31,423 bases of DNA from CAYVAP01 sp964343195 (GCA_964343195.1 CAYFIR010000078.1:1-31423); one strand, 5' to 3'. Positions 9,484-17,716 are shown, counted from the stretch's first letter. A program made the numbers and translations. Notes: generated by a model not told the origin, from the letters alone.

Positions 9484-9568
9484 GATTTGGTTTAGAAAAT
9501 TATGGACTGTTGCAATAGGGGGAGTGGCTATTTTATCTGTACTTTCACCAAAGAAAATACCAATCGTC

Positions 9569-10984
9569 ATGACACAAAAAAGAAAAAAACGGTGGCCAAA
9601 GGTCTTTTTTATCGTTCTCCTGGTCCTTTTCGCCATTGGTGCGGGCATCGTTTACTACATCATGCCGGTTGGGAGTGCTTTTGCTGCAAAAACCATGTGT
9701 AGTTGCGTATTCGTAGCTAAAATCCCCGCAGATACCGTGCGAAAAGTAGAGCTAGCCACCCTGAGTATGTTTGATGTTGAGGTGGACTACGAAAACAAAC
9801 GCACAATAGGGAGTTTATGGGGAATGCGCCCCCAGACCGTTGTGTACCGGCCCGGAGTCGGCTGTACCGTTTCGGCCCAGACAGATCCGGATGAACTTCA
9901 GGCGACAACTTACCCGGAGCCACAGACTCACCTGGGCACTGCCAGCCAATCTCTCACCGATTGGATAACCGGCACCCCAGACAGTAGTGCCAACTTTGAA
10001 GGCCTGGACAGCAGCAGGCTTCGAAATGCCGTTCACTCACTCTTCGTAGAGGATCACCCGGAAGGACAAAAAAACACCCGGGCAGTTGTAGTCGTCAACC
10101 AGGGAAAAGTACTGGCTGAAGAATATGCTCCCGGATTTGATCGACACTCGCTCATGCGTGGCTGGTCCATGACCAAGAGCGTGACCAATGCCCTGATGGG
10201 CATCCTTGTCCGGCAGCAGAGGTTTGACATCTACGAACCAGCCCCCATTCCGGAATGGCAGGCAGATGAAGACCCACGGGGTGGAATCACCCCCGATATG
10301 CTGCTTCGTATGAGCAGTAACCTTGATTTTTTAGAAGTATATGCTTTTCGGACCGATGCAACGGAGATGCTGTTCATGGAACCGAATACAGGAAAATACG
10401 CCAGTCAATCTCCTATTGATGGGGAACCAGGCACTCGATGGAGTTACTCCAGCGGGACTACCAATATCCTTTCCCGCATCATTCGCGATCGGTTTTCCAG
10501 CTACGAGGACTATCTGAATTTCCCTTATCAGGAGCTTTTTGGTCCGCTGGGTATGGAACAGGTAGTCATGGAGCCCGATGTCAGCGGAACATTTGTCGGT
10601 TCCTCCTACCTATGGGCCACCCCACGCGACTGGGCCAAATTCGGGCAGTTATACCTGCAGGACGGCATTTGGCAGGGAGAGCGCATTTTACCCGAAGGCT
10701 GGGTAGCTTATAGCAGCACCCCCACCCCTACCGCTCCCGGAGGGATCTACGGGGCCCAGTTCTGGACGCCTACGCATGCCCCCATGGATGGCTGGTACGC
10801 TGGCTGGTCCTGGCCCGATGTTCCCGAAGATGCCTTTGCCGCCGAGGGCTACGAAGGACAGCTGGTTTGTATCATTCCTTCCCGACAGACAGTCATCGTC
10901 AGGCTGGGAGTTACCCACAACCGTGCTACCTGGAACATGAATGATTGGGTAGCCGAGATCCTTGCCTCTCTACCCGAGAGTTGA
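9569..10984 (+). CDS. Membrane-anchored serine hydrolase, beta-lactamase class C-like
   Basis: A 471-residue protein with one N-terminal membrane anchor (about residues 12-31), placing the enzyme on the periplasmic side. The penicillin-binding/beta-lactamase fold signature is present: S200-M-T-K203 (nucleophile Ser and general base Lys), then Y293-S-S in 'WSYSSGTTNIL', and a C-terminal 'EGYEGQ' in place of the KTG-type triad. These match the esterase/peptidase branch (Pfam Beta-lactamase) more than true drug-degrading AmpC. The start at ATG 9569 is preferred because it puts a basic stretch (TQKRKKRWPK) before the anchor; upstream in-frame starts overlap the divergent gene. It is the first of three closely spaced co-oriented genes (45 and 60 base gaps). 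The natural substrate is unknown. Confidence 0.85.
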   Translation: MTQKRKKRWPKVFFIVLLVLFAIGAGIVYYIMPVGSAFAAKTMCSCVFVAKIPADTVRKVELATLSMFDVEVDYENKRTIGSLWGMRPQTVVYRPGVGCTVSAQTDPDELQATTYPEPQTHLGTASQSLTDWITGTPDSSANFEGLDSSRLRNAVHSLFVEDHPEGQKNTRAVVVVNQGKVLAEEYAPGFDRHSLMRGWSMTKSVTNALMGILVRQQRFDIYEPAPIPEWQADEDPRGGITPDMLLRMSSNLDFLEVYAFRTDATEMLFMEPNTGKYASQSPIDGEPGTRWSYSSGTTNILSRIIRDRFSSYEDYLNFPYQELFGPLGMEQVVMEPDVSGTFVGSSYLWATPRDWAKFGQLYLQDGIWQGERILPEGWVAYSSTPTPTAPGGIYGAQFWTPTHAPMDGWYAGWSWPDVPEDAFAAEGYEGQLVCIIPSRQTVIVRLGVTHNRATWNMNDWVAEILASLPES

Positions 10985-11029
10985 AAGGCGTTCCTTTTTC
11001 CCGTATCTTCTTTCAGAGACCTAAACACC

Positions 11030-12688
11030 ATGCGCCATATACTTACCCTGCTTTTAAGTCTGCTTTTAGCCCTAAGTCTTCATGGACAGAAGGTTCTTTC
11101 CACGGTGGAACTGGAAGACTTGCAAACCGACGAAGATTACATATTCCCCTATAACAGTTGGGGCCCCAATCGGATATTTCCAGTGCAGGATATTGATCCC
11201 AGCCTTAGACTGGACAATGGCCAGCTCCTCTTCATCTGGAAGCCGGACAAACTGTCCAGCCGACTCCGACAGATTAGCTGTTATGACCTCCTGCTCAACG
11301 AATTGTGGAGCACCGAATTTGAACTGGATCGGAATGAGGAAGTCATCCTCCTGCTGGAGCATGGCGGTGGGGATAGCGCCATCCTGCTCACCAGGCAAAA
11401 TGAATATTTTCAGAATCGGGTGTGGATCAGGCACAGGATGATAGCCCTGGACCAGGGAGAAATAAAGCCCCCCCAGGGACTGGAGATCATCGAAGGCAAA
11501 TTTGACAATGAGGTATTTCTCATCCAGTCTCCAGACAGGAACAGCTTTGCGACCTACTTCTATGGCCATTCAACCCAGGGGAGATCCCCCAGTGTTACCT
11601 ACGAGTACATCAACATGAACGGACAAGCCGGGGAACATGCTACTCGATGTGACCGGGTTTCCTTCACAGTATATGACTGGATGCTTTCCACCATAAGGAG
11701 AGATACCCTCCAGGTCCCCGAACGAAAAAACATTGTGATGGGGGCTGTAATGGACAATGATGCCAATTTTTATGCCTTCCACCACCAGCGCAAAAACATC
11801 ATCGGGATCTCCATGTCCCCATCAGATGGAAGCGAAGACCAACTGCTGACTTTCAGGGAGGATGTTCCGGATCTCTATGAATTGGAAAAAGGAATTGAAG
11901 GTCACCTCCCTCCCACACCTGGTCAAAACCAACAGCTGTACTGGGTCATTACTGACAGAAAAACCTCAGGACGGGACCGGGGAATCAACCGCTACCGGGT
12001 TCTTTGTTTTGATTTCCAGCAGAAGGAAGTCAATACCAGCAGGCAGGTCGATATCAATTCGACCTTGCTGGTAGCCATAGAAAAGCAACGCGAAGCCTAC
12101 AACCTCAGGCCCTTGCGGCGCTTTGACTATTACAGCATCCGGGATGTAATCGAAATGCCGGATCAGTCCCTTTGGCTCATCGTTCAGCAACACCTGCAAA
12201 CCGAGTACCCCTCCACGGCAAGCCCCCAAAACCCATATCCCAAACCTACAGATGGGAGAATCGAGGAAATGGTCATGTTCCAGTTTGACCCGACCGGACA
12301 GATCCGACAGGCAGTAGTAGTCCCCTCTGTCCAATACCTCCGAAATTTTGAGGAACGAATGGGGGCTTTTTACCACCTCAGAGTCGATACCCAGGAAAAC
12401 CAGTTCCATATCATTACCCGAGAGGCCGCAGGCGAAAAGTACCGGGACCCTGATCGCCTTTTTTATCGAAGGGTGGACCTGGAAACCGGTCTCATAACGC
12501 CACGGGTTCAGATTTTTGAAGGAGAACGACGAAACCAGCTTTGGATTAAGGCATTTACCACCTGGATGACTCCGACGATTCTTACCCTTATGTACATGGA
12601 AGGAAGCGAAGGGGATGCCCAGTTGATTTCCGTCGACCTCTCTGCTGAGCCTGATGTGGAGGAAGACGACCACTCAAATGGCAGGTAA
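11030..12688 (+). CDS. Secreted protein of unknown function
   Basis: A 552-residue protein with a clear signal peptide (MRHILTLLLSLLLALSLHGQ, cleavage after GQ). I recognise no domain. The mature part is rich in beta-strand-like stretches with repeated aromatic and acidic turns, and has no lipobox, no membrane helix and no type IX sorting tail. The acidic C-terminus (EPDVEEDDHSNGR) looks like a soluble end. The gene lies 45 bases after the serine hydrolase and 60 bases before the GH57-fold gene, so the three may share a transcript and an envelope or cell-surface role. A propeller-like fold is possible but not shown. Confidence 0.65.
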   Translation: MRHILTLLLSLLLALSLHGQKVLSTVELEDLQTDEDYIFPYNSWGPNRIFPVQDIDPSLRLDNGQLLFIWKPDKLSSRLRQISCYDLLLNELWSTEFELDRNEEVILLLEHGGGDSAILLTRQNEYFQNRVWIRHRMIALDQGEIKPPQGLEIIEGKFDNEVFLIQSPDRNSFATYFYGHSTQGRSPSVTYEYINMNGQAGEHATRCDRVSFTVYDWMLSTIRRDTLQVPERKNIVMGAVMDNDANFYAFHHQRKNIIGISMSPSDGSEDQLLTFREDVPDLYELEKGIEGHLPPTPGQNQQLYWVITDRKTSGRDRGINRYRVLCFDFQQKEVNTSRQVDINSTLLVAIEKQREAYNLRPLRRFDYYSIRDVIEMPDQSLWLIVQQHLQTEYPSTASPQNPYPKPTDGRIEEMVMFQFDPTGQIRQAVVVPSVQYLRNFEERMGAFYHLRVDTQENQFHIITREAAGEKYRDPDRLFYRRVDLETGLITPRVQIFEGERRNQLWIKAFTTWMTPTILTLMYMEGSEGDAQLISVDLSAEPDVEEDDHSNGR

Positions 12689-12748
12689 TGTGGCCCTTCC
12701 TCAAGAAGTTTTCTATTTTGTCTGCACAACCAAACCCGAGACATCCCC

Positions 12749-13876
12749 ATGGCAAATACCAGTCTGCTGTTTCATTTCCGCCCTACTCTACCGCTGAAGA
12801 CTTTTTCCCTCTTCGAAGTCGGAAGCCACCAAAGCTACTTTGACCATACCGCCTTTCAACAGCAGGTGGACATCAAGGTCCAGCACACCCTGCTTCCCTG
12901 GGTGGAATGGCTGGAGGCAATGGAGAGAAAGTTTTCAGACCGATTTCAGGTGGCGTTGTGTATTGGAGGCATTGCATTGGAAAACCTCAGTCACAACCAT
13001 CCTGAGCTGCTGAAGCGATTGGTGGCACTCTCCCGAATAGGTACGGTTGAGTGGGTGTCCACCCCATATTACGACTCACTGAGCTTTTTGTATGGCAGAG
13101 GGGAATTCATGCGTCAGGTACAGATGCACCGTGAGGGTATCGTCCAACTGGGGCTGGAATCTCCCACCTCATTCTACCATCCTGGGGGTATCTATGGGAA
13201 CCCCATGGCCTTTCTCGCAGAAAGACTGGGCTTTAGGTCAATGTTCACAGAACCACAGGCAGCATGGGGAGAACGCAGGGATCCTCACTACCTCTGCCAT
13301 CCAGCGCATATGGACCTTCCCAGACTGGTCCTGCGTCATGCAGAGCTTAGTTCAAGGATAAGTGCTCCAGATGGATTTAACCCCGCAGACCTCGCCAGCA
13401 GTCTGAGCAATGCTCCGGGTCAGCTCTCCCATCTCACCATCGACCTGAACCAAATTCCATTTGGAGGAAAGGCTTCCCTCTGGCAGCACCTGATCCATGA
13501 GTACCTGGCAAATAAGGGCCAGCGGCTGGTAGCTCCAATGGAATTGAGCAACTGGGGAGCCGAGGGAGGCACCCTGGATGCAACCGACTTTATCTCGGAG
13601 CAGGGGCCAGACTTTAACCTGCATCCATGGAGAGGCAATCCCATGCAGGAGGAAGCCCTGGAGAAGCTTTACTGGATGGAAGGGCAGGTACAGGCCTGGC
13701 AAAATCCCCAACTCATCCATACCTGGTCACTGCTTCAGCAATCATCGCTATTCGGGTACATGGGAGAAAGGCATCATGCCTTCAGCAGTCCCTATCGAAC
13801 CCCACACGAAGCATATCTTCACTTTATGAATATCCTGGCCGATTTTGAGATCGGACAGAGAGAACAGGTGGTATAA
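12749..13876 (+). CDS. GH57-fold protein with degenerate catalytic motifs
   Basis: A 375-residue cytoplasmic-looking protein (no signal) that follows the GH57 alpha-amylase pattern along its whole length: an N-terminal 'FSLFEVGSHQSYFD' block, 'VEWVSTPYYDSLSFLY' (101-115), the region around 141-170, and the C-terminal 'QLIHTWSLLQ' and 'AYLHFMNILADFE' blocks. The residues that define GH57 activity are changed. HQPY of motif 1 aligns with R11-P-T-L. The RNTE nucleophile motif aligns with Y143-H-P-G146, so Gly replaces the nucleophilic Glu. The DYETFGEH motif aligns with D232-L-N-Q-I-P-F-G. The acid/base Asp position may survive (D232). It is probably a pseudo-enzyme or has a changed chemistry. 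The alignments were made by eye against remembered family motifs. It is last in a three-gene run and convergent with DinB. Confidence 0.75.
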   Translation: MANTSLLFHFRPTLPLKTFSLFEVGSHQSYFDHTAFQQQVDIKVQHTLLPWVEWLEAMERKFSDRFQVALCIGGIALENLSHNHPELLKRLVALSRIGTVEWVSTPYYDSLSFLYGRGEFMRQVQMHREGIVQLGLESPTSFYHPGGIYGNPMAFLAERLGFRSMFTEPQAAWGERRDPHYLCHPAHMDLPRLVLRHAELSSRISAPDGFNPADLASSLSNAPGQLSHLTIDLNQIPFGGKASLWQHLIHEYLANKGQRLVAPMELSNWGAEGGTLDATDFISEQGPDFNLHPWRGNPMQEEALEKLYWMEGQVQAWQNPQLIHTWSLLQQSSLFGYMGERHHAFSSPYRTPHEAYLHFMNILADFEIGQREQVV

Positions 13877-13895
13877 GGTCCGAAAAAGGTCATCC

Positions 13896-14423
13896 CTACC
13901 AACCCCTGAATCTGGGAGGAGTTATTCCTACCATTCGCAGGTATAGCACCATCTGTGCCCGATGATGCGTCATGTGATCCCGTATCAACAGGATTATCTG
14001 AGCTTTGGACTGAGGCTCCGGCGCCCAGAACCCCACAGCGACCTCCTGCAATTCTTCATCCGAAAGGGTCCGCAACAGGCTATCCACATAGCCCATGGCA
14101 GCCGTTATTCGCTGAATGGTCTCAGCTTTTGGCAGGTCGCTGGGACCAGGCGTGACTTCTATGGGTTCACCTGTGACAAATCGGCCACCAAGTGAGTACA
14201 TATTGGCTTCCAGATGGAGCAAATGCTCCCTGAAGGAAAAAACCTCCTCAGTGGGTTGATAACCATACAGGCTATCTGGCATAGCCTCGGCTACCTCCAG
14301 CGTATAGGCCATGGCCCGATCCCAGGTCGCAAAAAACCTCTGGCCAAACTCGCTTTCCTGCGTTTTGGCCAGAGGTGAAAAAATAAACAGTGTAATGAGA
14401 AAGGAGAAACAGAGTTTATCCAT
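13896..14423 (-). CDS. Exported DinB-like four-helix protein
   Basis: A 175-residue DinB/DfsB-superfamily protein with an N-terminal signal peptide (KLCFSFLITLFIFSPLAKTQ). The metal site of the family appears as H67/H70 in 'REHLLHLEAN' and H150 with H153/H154 in 'RDHMTHHRAQ', the usual three-His arrangement. The family is metal-dependent and often acts in thiol transfer or stress responses; the actual substrate is unknown. An exported DinB protein is typical of Bacteroidota. It starts 5 bases after the stop of the response regulator gene on the same strand, so the two are co-transcribed. Confidence 0.82.
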   Translation of the reverse strand: MDKLCFSFLITLFIFSPLAKTQESEFGQRFFATWDRAMAYTLEVAEAMPDSLYGYQPTEEVFSFREHLLHLEANMYSLGGRFVTGEPIEVTPGPSDLPKAETIQRITAAMGYVDSLLRTLSDEELQEVAVGFWAPEPQSKAQIILLIRDHMTHHRAQMVLYLRMVGITPPRFRGW

Positions 14424-14428
14424 TGGTA

Positions 14429-14821
14429 TTATACGGTAATCGCGTCCAGGTAACGCGCATTAAGCGGTTTGTTCAGGTACTTCTTCACATACTTGCTGCT
14501 GGCAGCGCGGTCAATGTCCTTGGGACTGATCGAACTGGACAGCATGATGATGCGACATTTCTTCAGGACGATATCTGACATCTTTTCGAAGTCTTCCAGA
14601 AACTGAAACCCGTCCATGATGGGCATGTTAATATCCAGGAACACGATTTCCGGCAACTTGGCTTCGTCGGCCTCATACTGCTTCAGGTAATCCAACGCAT
14701 CCTGTCCGGTTTGAAATACCAGCACCTGCTCTGAGAAGCTGTTGGCTTCGATGATTTTCTCGTTGATGATGTTATCAATTTCATTGTCATCAACCAGCAT
14801 TACACTTTTATAGGTAGCCAT
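14429..14821 (-). CDS. Single-domain response regulator (CheY-like)
   Basis: A 130-residue receiver domain with no output domain. Acidic pair D11-D12, phospho-acceptor D63 in 'VFLDINMPIMDGF', the Ser switch in 'IMLSSS' (95-97) and Lys118 in 'NKPL' are all present, so it should be phosphorylated. Such stand-alone receivers pair with hybrid kinases at distant loci; none is in the window. It is upstream of and almost touching the DinB gene (5 bases), which suggests a two-gene transcript. The 319 bases upstream (14822-15140) hold its promoter region and the terminator of the DUF3127 gene and no other gene. Confidence 0.92.
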   Translation of the reverse strand: MATYKSVMLVDDNEIDNIINEKIIEANSFSEQVLVFQTGQDALDYLKQYEADEAKLPEIVFLDINMPIMDGFQFLEDFEKMSDIVLKKCRIIMLSSSISPKDIDRAASSKYVKKYLNKPLNARYLDAITV

Positions 14822-15061
14822 AGCGATTTCTTTCTTGTGGGTTTGGTGTGAATATCTGTTCCTAAATTTGAAAATATACCAGACTTCTCAAACTATTCTA
14901 GGCAATGAAATTTGAGCGCTTCTGAGAAAAGTGTGTAAGAAAAAGTCAAAAAGCGTAGAAAGTTTACATTTGGCTTTACTTTTCAGAACCTTATCAAAAA
15001 ACCAAATTGTATCAAAAAGTGGCTATACCTCGTTGAATTGGCCCCTGCAATTCAAATGAAA

Positions 15062-15110
15062 TCAAAAAAATGCCCCCAAACCTGCTCCTAAGAGCTTACA
15101 GGGTTGGGGG
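15062..15110 (-). terminator. Rho-independent terminator for the DUF3127 gene
   Basis: CCCCCAAACCTG (15073-15084) pairs with CAGGGTTGGGGG (15099-15110), one mismatch. On the minus strand the stem is followed by a T-run (the A-run at 15064-15070). It lies about 30 bases past the stop of the minus-strand DUF3127 gene. Confidence 0.85.
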
Positions 15111-15140
15111 TTAAGTTTTGGGTATAAATTGATGACTTGC

Positions 15141-15527
15141 CTAGAAAGGAAGATCGTCTTCTTCGGCGCTAGACACATCAATTGCGTCCGTTGGAGGAGC
15201 CATTGGCTGAGCTGGTGCAGTCTGGGTGCCGGGGACTTCGGCTGCTACAGGCTGTACACGCCAGGCATCGAGGCTCATGAAATACTTCACTTCACCTTGT
15301 GGGCTGGTCCACTCACGACCGCGCAGGTTAAACTCTACCTGAATCTCCTGACCTTCCTGAAAGGGCTCGATCATGTCCACCTTGTCCTGAATCAACTGGA
15401 AAGGAATGTATTGTGGGTACATGGGGTTGTCCACGTACTCAATTACAAATTCGCGCTTGCGGAAGGTCTCTTTTATTTGCTGGGTATCAGACTTCTTGTG
15501 AAGCTTCCCTTTTACTGAAAAATTCAT
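15141..15527 (-). CDS. DUF3127 domain protein
   Basis: A 128-residue protein. Residues 1-92 match the DUF3127 family (beta-rich, OB-like; 'SVKGKLHKKSDTQQIKETFRK', 'EFNLRGREW', 'YFMSLDAWRV'), followed by an Ala/Pro-rich linker and an acidic end 'SSAEEDDLPF'. The acidic tail ending in DLPF resembles the C-terminal tip of single-strand DNA-binding proteins (DDDIPF). With the OB-like core and the neighbouring xseA/xseB genes, this makes a single-stranded nucleic acid role attractive but unproven. It has its own terminator. The 145 bases separating it from xseB contain a weak TGACCT/AGGTCA inverted repeat. Confidence 0.8.
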   Translation of the reverse strand: MNFSVKGKLHKKSDTQQIKETFRKREFVIEYVDNPMYPQYIPFQLIQDKVDMIEPFQEGQEIQVEFNLRGREWTSPQGEVKYFMSLDAWRVQPVAAEVPGTQTAPAQPMAPPTDAIDVSSAEEDDLPF

Positions 15528-15672
15528 GAATGATCGCCTTTTACTTTATGTGGTAATACTGTGCAAAATATAATCTCTGTGGCAAAATCCCTGACCTGTC
15601 GTGAGAATTACTTCAAAAGGTCAGCATTTCCCTGAATTCAGGTTATCAAACCCCTCCTGCTGATACAGCCAA

Positions 15673-15891
15673 TCATTCCTCCCCTTCCATGGGCACTGCT
15701 TCTCCATCGATCAACTGCTGCACCTTTAACTCTGCCGCATCGAGATAACGCCGAGACGCTTCGACTATTTCCTGCCCTTCCTGAAAAAGGGTCATTTGCC
15801 TGTCAAAATCTCCTACCCCTTTTTGCATTTGCTCGATCAGCGCACGCAGACGAGTGAGGTTTTTCTCGAGTGAAAATTCTTTTTCTTCCAT
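15673..15891 (-). CDS. xseB: Exodeoxyribonuclease VII small subunit
   Basis: A 72-residue all-helical protein with the XseB pattern: 'FSLEKNLTRLRALIEQMQKG' followed by 'QMTLFQEGQEIVEASRRYLDAAELKVQQL' (spread over residues 28-60). XseB subunits coat the C-terminal helices of XseA in the exonuclease VII complex, which degrades single-stranded DNA to oligonucleotides. Length is normal for the family. It lies downstream of xseA on the same strand, but a 148-base gap with a family B repeat fragment separates them; the pair usually overlaps or is close. Confidence 0.9.
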   Translation of the reverse strand: MEEKEFSLEKNLTRLRALIEQMQKGVGDFDRQMTLFQEGQEIVEASRRYLDAAELKVQQLIDGEAVPMEGEE

Positions 15892-15895
15892 ATGG

Positions 15896-15975
15896 GGTGG
15901 TTCGTGGTTCGTAGTTTCCCGCTTCGCGGGATTTCGCTGTGCTCAACGTGGTTAATAGTTCGTAGTTCAAAGGGA
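15896..15975 (-). repeat. Family B repeat fragment between xseA and xseB
   Basis: The core at 15912-15950 (TTTCCCGCTTCGCGGGATTT and the following GCTGTGCTCAACGTG) is nearly identical, inverted, to 24219-24257. GTTCGTAGTT-type flanks are also shared. The CCCGC/GCGGG hairpin inside it is conserved in both copies. It splits the xse pair. Confidence 0.7.
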
Positions 15976-16039
15976 AACGGGAATTACTTATAAATAAAAG
16001 ATATCCTATTCTTTTCCGGTCAAAAATCCATGAAATTGT

Positions 16040-17173
16040 TCACTGATCCCTGTTCACCGTAGATTTTTTACGGCCATCCATGAATACCGTGTCGATCACT
16101 TCTCCTGCCTTAATCTCTTCAGCAGAGCGCACTACCTTCCCCTCCTTCAGGGTCAGGGTGTAGCCTCGCTCGAGCAACTGCCGCTGATCGTGGCTTTTGA
16201 GTTCAGAGGCCAGCAGATCGACTTCGTGCCGCTTTTGGCGCACAAACTGCCGCATGGCTTCCTCCATCCGGTTGCTGTAGTCATCGAGGATCTGTCGCTT
16301 GAAATCGATAAAATACTGCAAGCCTCGATTCAGTTGCCGCTCATATTCCTTCAGCGTATATCGAACGGTCTCCATATCAGGGGCCACAGCCTCAGCCGCC
16401 GCCGTAGGCGTCGAAGCGCGCTGGTCCGCGACAAAGTCCGCTATGGTAAAATCTGTCTCATGGCCTACTCCCGACACAATGGGAATCGGGCAATCCCGGA
16501 TCGCCCGTGCGACCGCTTCCTCATTGAAACTCCACAGATCTTCCAGGGAACCTCCTCCTCGTCCCAAAATGATCACATCGACCTCTGGCTGAAGCCTTTC
16601 CGCTGCTTCCAGGCTGCGCACGATGCTCTCCGCAGCCTGTGTCCCCTGCACCATGGTCGGAATGACCGTTACCAGGCCCCGATTGTATCGCCTGCGGATC
16701 GTCTGAAGAATGTCCTTTATGGCTGCTCCCGTCGGCGAGGTAACCACCGCGATATGACTGGGCAGCACAGGAATGGACTGCTTCCGTTCGGGTGAAAACC
16801 ATCCGGCGGCTTCTAGTTTGGCCTTGAGGGCCACAAACTGCTGGAAGAGGTCTCCGACCCCTTCCTTCCGCAGGCTTTTTACCATCAGCTGATAGTTGCC
16901 ACGAGGAGCGTAAACGCTCAATCCTCCCTTGGCAATGATCCGATCACCGGCCTGTATCTTAGGAGCATATTGCGCATATCCCCGAAACATCACGCAGCTG
17001 ATCTGGGCCCCTTCGTCCTTGAGCGAAAAATAGACATGCCCGGAACGGTGATAAGTCAGATTGGACACTTCTCCCGTGACCTCCACCTGACTCAAAATCG
17101 GGTCTGTCTCCAGCAAATGCTTGAGGTAGGCCGTTAAGTCGGAAACGCTATATACATTGTTTTTTGAGGCCAT
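16040..17173 (-). CDS. xseA: Exodeoxyribonuclease VII large subunit
   Basis: A 377-residue protein, slightly short for the family (about 400-450). The N-terminal OB-fold (residues 6-100, 'VEVTGEVSNLTYHRSGHVYFSLKDE' region) is followed by the catalytic core with 'ITSPTGAAI' (VVTSPTGAAIKDI), 'IILGRGGGSLEDLWSFNEE' and 'PIVSGVGHETDFTIADFVAD', then a coiled-coil C-terminus that binds XseB. The key GRGGGS and GHETD motifs are intact, so it should be active on single-stranded DNA in recombination and repair. The start ATG is at 17173; longer frames are not needed. Confidence 0.96.
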   Translation of the reverse strand: MASKNNVYSVSDLTAYLKHLLETDPILSQVEVTGEVSNLTYHRSGHVYFSLKDEGAQISCVMFRGYAQYAPKIQAGDRIIAKGGLSVYAPRGNYQLMVKSLRKEGVGDLFQQFVALKAKLEAAGWFSPERKQSIPVLPSHIAVVTSPTGAAIKDILQTIRRRYNRGLVTVIPTMVQGTQAAESIVRSLEAAERLQPEVDVIILGRGGGSLEDLWSFNEEAVARAIRDCPIPIVSGVGHETDFTIADFVADQRASTPTAAAEAVAPDMETVRYTLKEYERQLNRGLQYFIDFKRQILDDYSNRMEEAMRQFVRQKRHEVDLLASELKSHDQRQLLERGYTLTLKEGKVVRSAEEIKAGEVIDTVFMDGRKKSTVNRDQ

Positions 17174-17311
17174 TGGCTACAATTGGTAGCAAATAACTAA
17201 ATTTAATGGCAAATATCCAATTACCAAAATGGATTAATAGGGCAATCGCAGGAAATTCGGAGAAGAAATAGTCCGACCCTTCCATAGTGGCAAATGGAAG
17301 AACAATACGCT

Positions 17312-17441
17312 CATACTCCTAGACATTTTCATTTTCGGGCCACCTTTTTTACCGCAAAGACGCAAAGGAGAGCGCAAAGAACGCAAAGCTGAAGGAAGAA
17401 CGCGAAGGAAACCGTCGGTTTCGTTTTTGTCTAGGAGTATG
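17312..17441. repeat. 130 bp element with 13 bp terminal inverted repeats
   Basis: Perfect 13-base ends: CATACTCCTAGAC (17312-17324) and GTCTAGGAGTATG (17429-17441). The interior holds four CGCAAAG-type heptamers (around 17353-17386). It is non-coding and lies in the 773-base gene-free stretch 17174-17946. A further short palindrome TACCGC-ATA-GCGGTA (17478-17492) follows. The size and ends are MITE-like, but a duplicated target site was not identified. Confidence 0.5.
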
Positions 17442-17551
17442 CAATACGCCGCTTATTTTTCTCATGCAGATCGAAGATACCGCATAGCGGTAGGCACAGA
17501 GACGCAGAGAGCAACCTACCGGTTATCAAGCCACCCTCAAAAAGAGTCATA

Positions 17552-17716
17552 AAGCAAGCCTGGGGCGGCGCTGGCCCGGCATTTGGCGCTCGGGGCGGCT
17601 TGCGGGGAAGCCTGAAATGCCGAACTTTTCTTGCTTACTTCTTTTGAAAAAGAAGTAAGTCCCGCTGAAGGCGACATAGCACTTGAAAACACGCAGAATA
17701 TTAAAAATCCATTTGC
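17552..17716 (-). repeat. Dispersed double-hairpin intergenic repeat, family A copy 2
   Basis: The inverted counterpart of 7599-7757. The CTTACTTCTTTT/AAAAGAAGTAAG hairpin is conserved exactly; the CCCGGCATTT stem has one changed pair in this copy. A weak minus-strand open frame over it is only a by-product of the repeat. Confidence 0.8.

Noticed and set aside
9467..9568. Extended N-terminus of the serine hydrolase and the matching extension of the divergent outer-membrane protein gene
   Set aside because: The extensions overlap each other's start regions and bury the anchor or signal peptide; the inner ATGs give proper export signals.
16190..16795. A 201-codon plus-strand frame inside xseA
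   Set aside because: It lies wholly opposite conserved exonuclease VII coding sequence.
17353..17386. CGCAAAG repeats as a CRISPR array
   Set aside because: Repeats are 7 bases with 1-6 base spacing; no spacer-sized unique segments and no cas genes.
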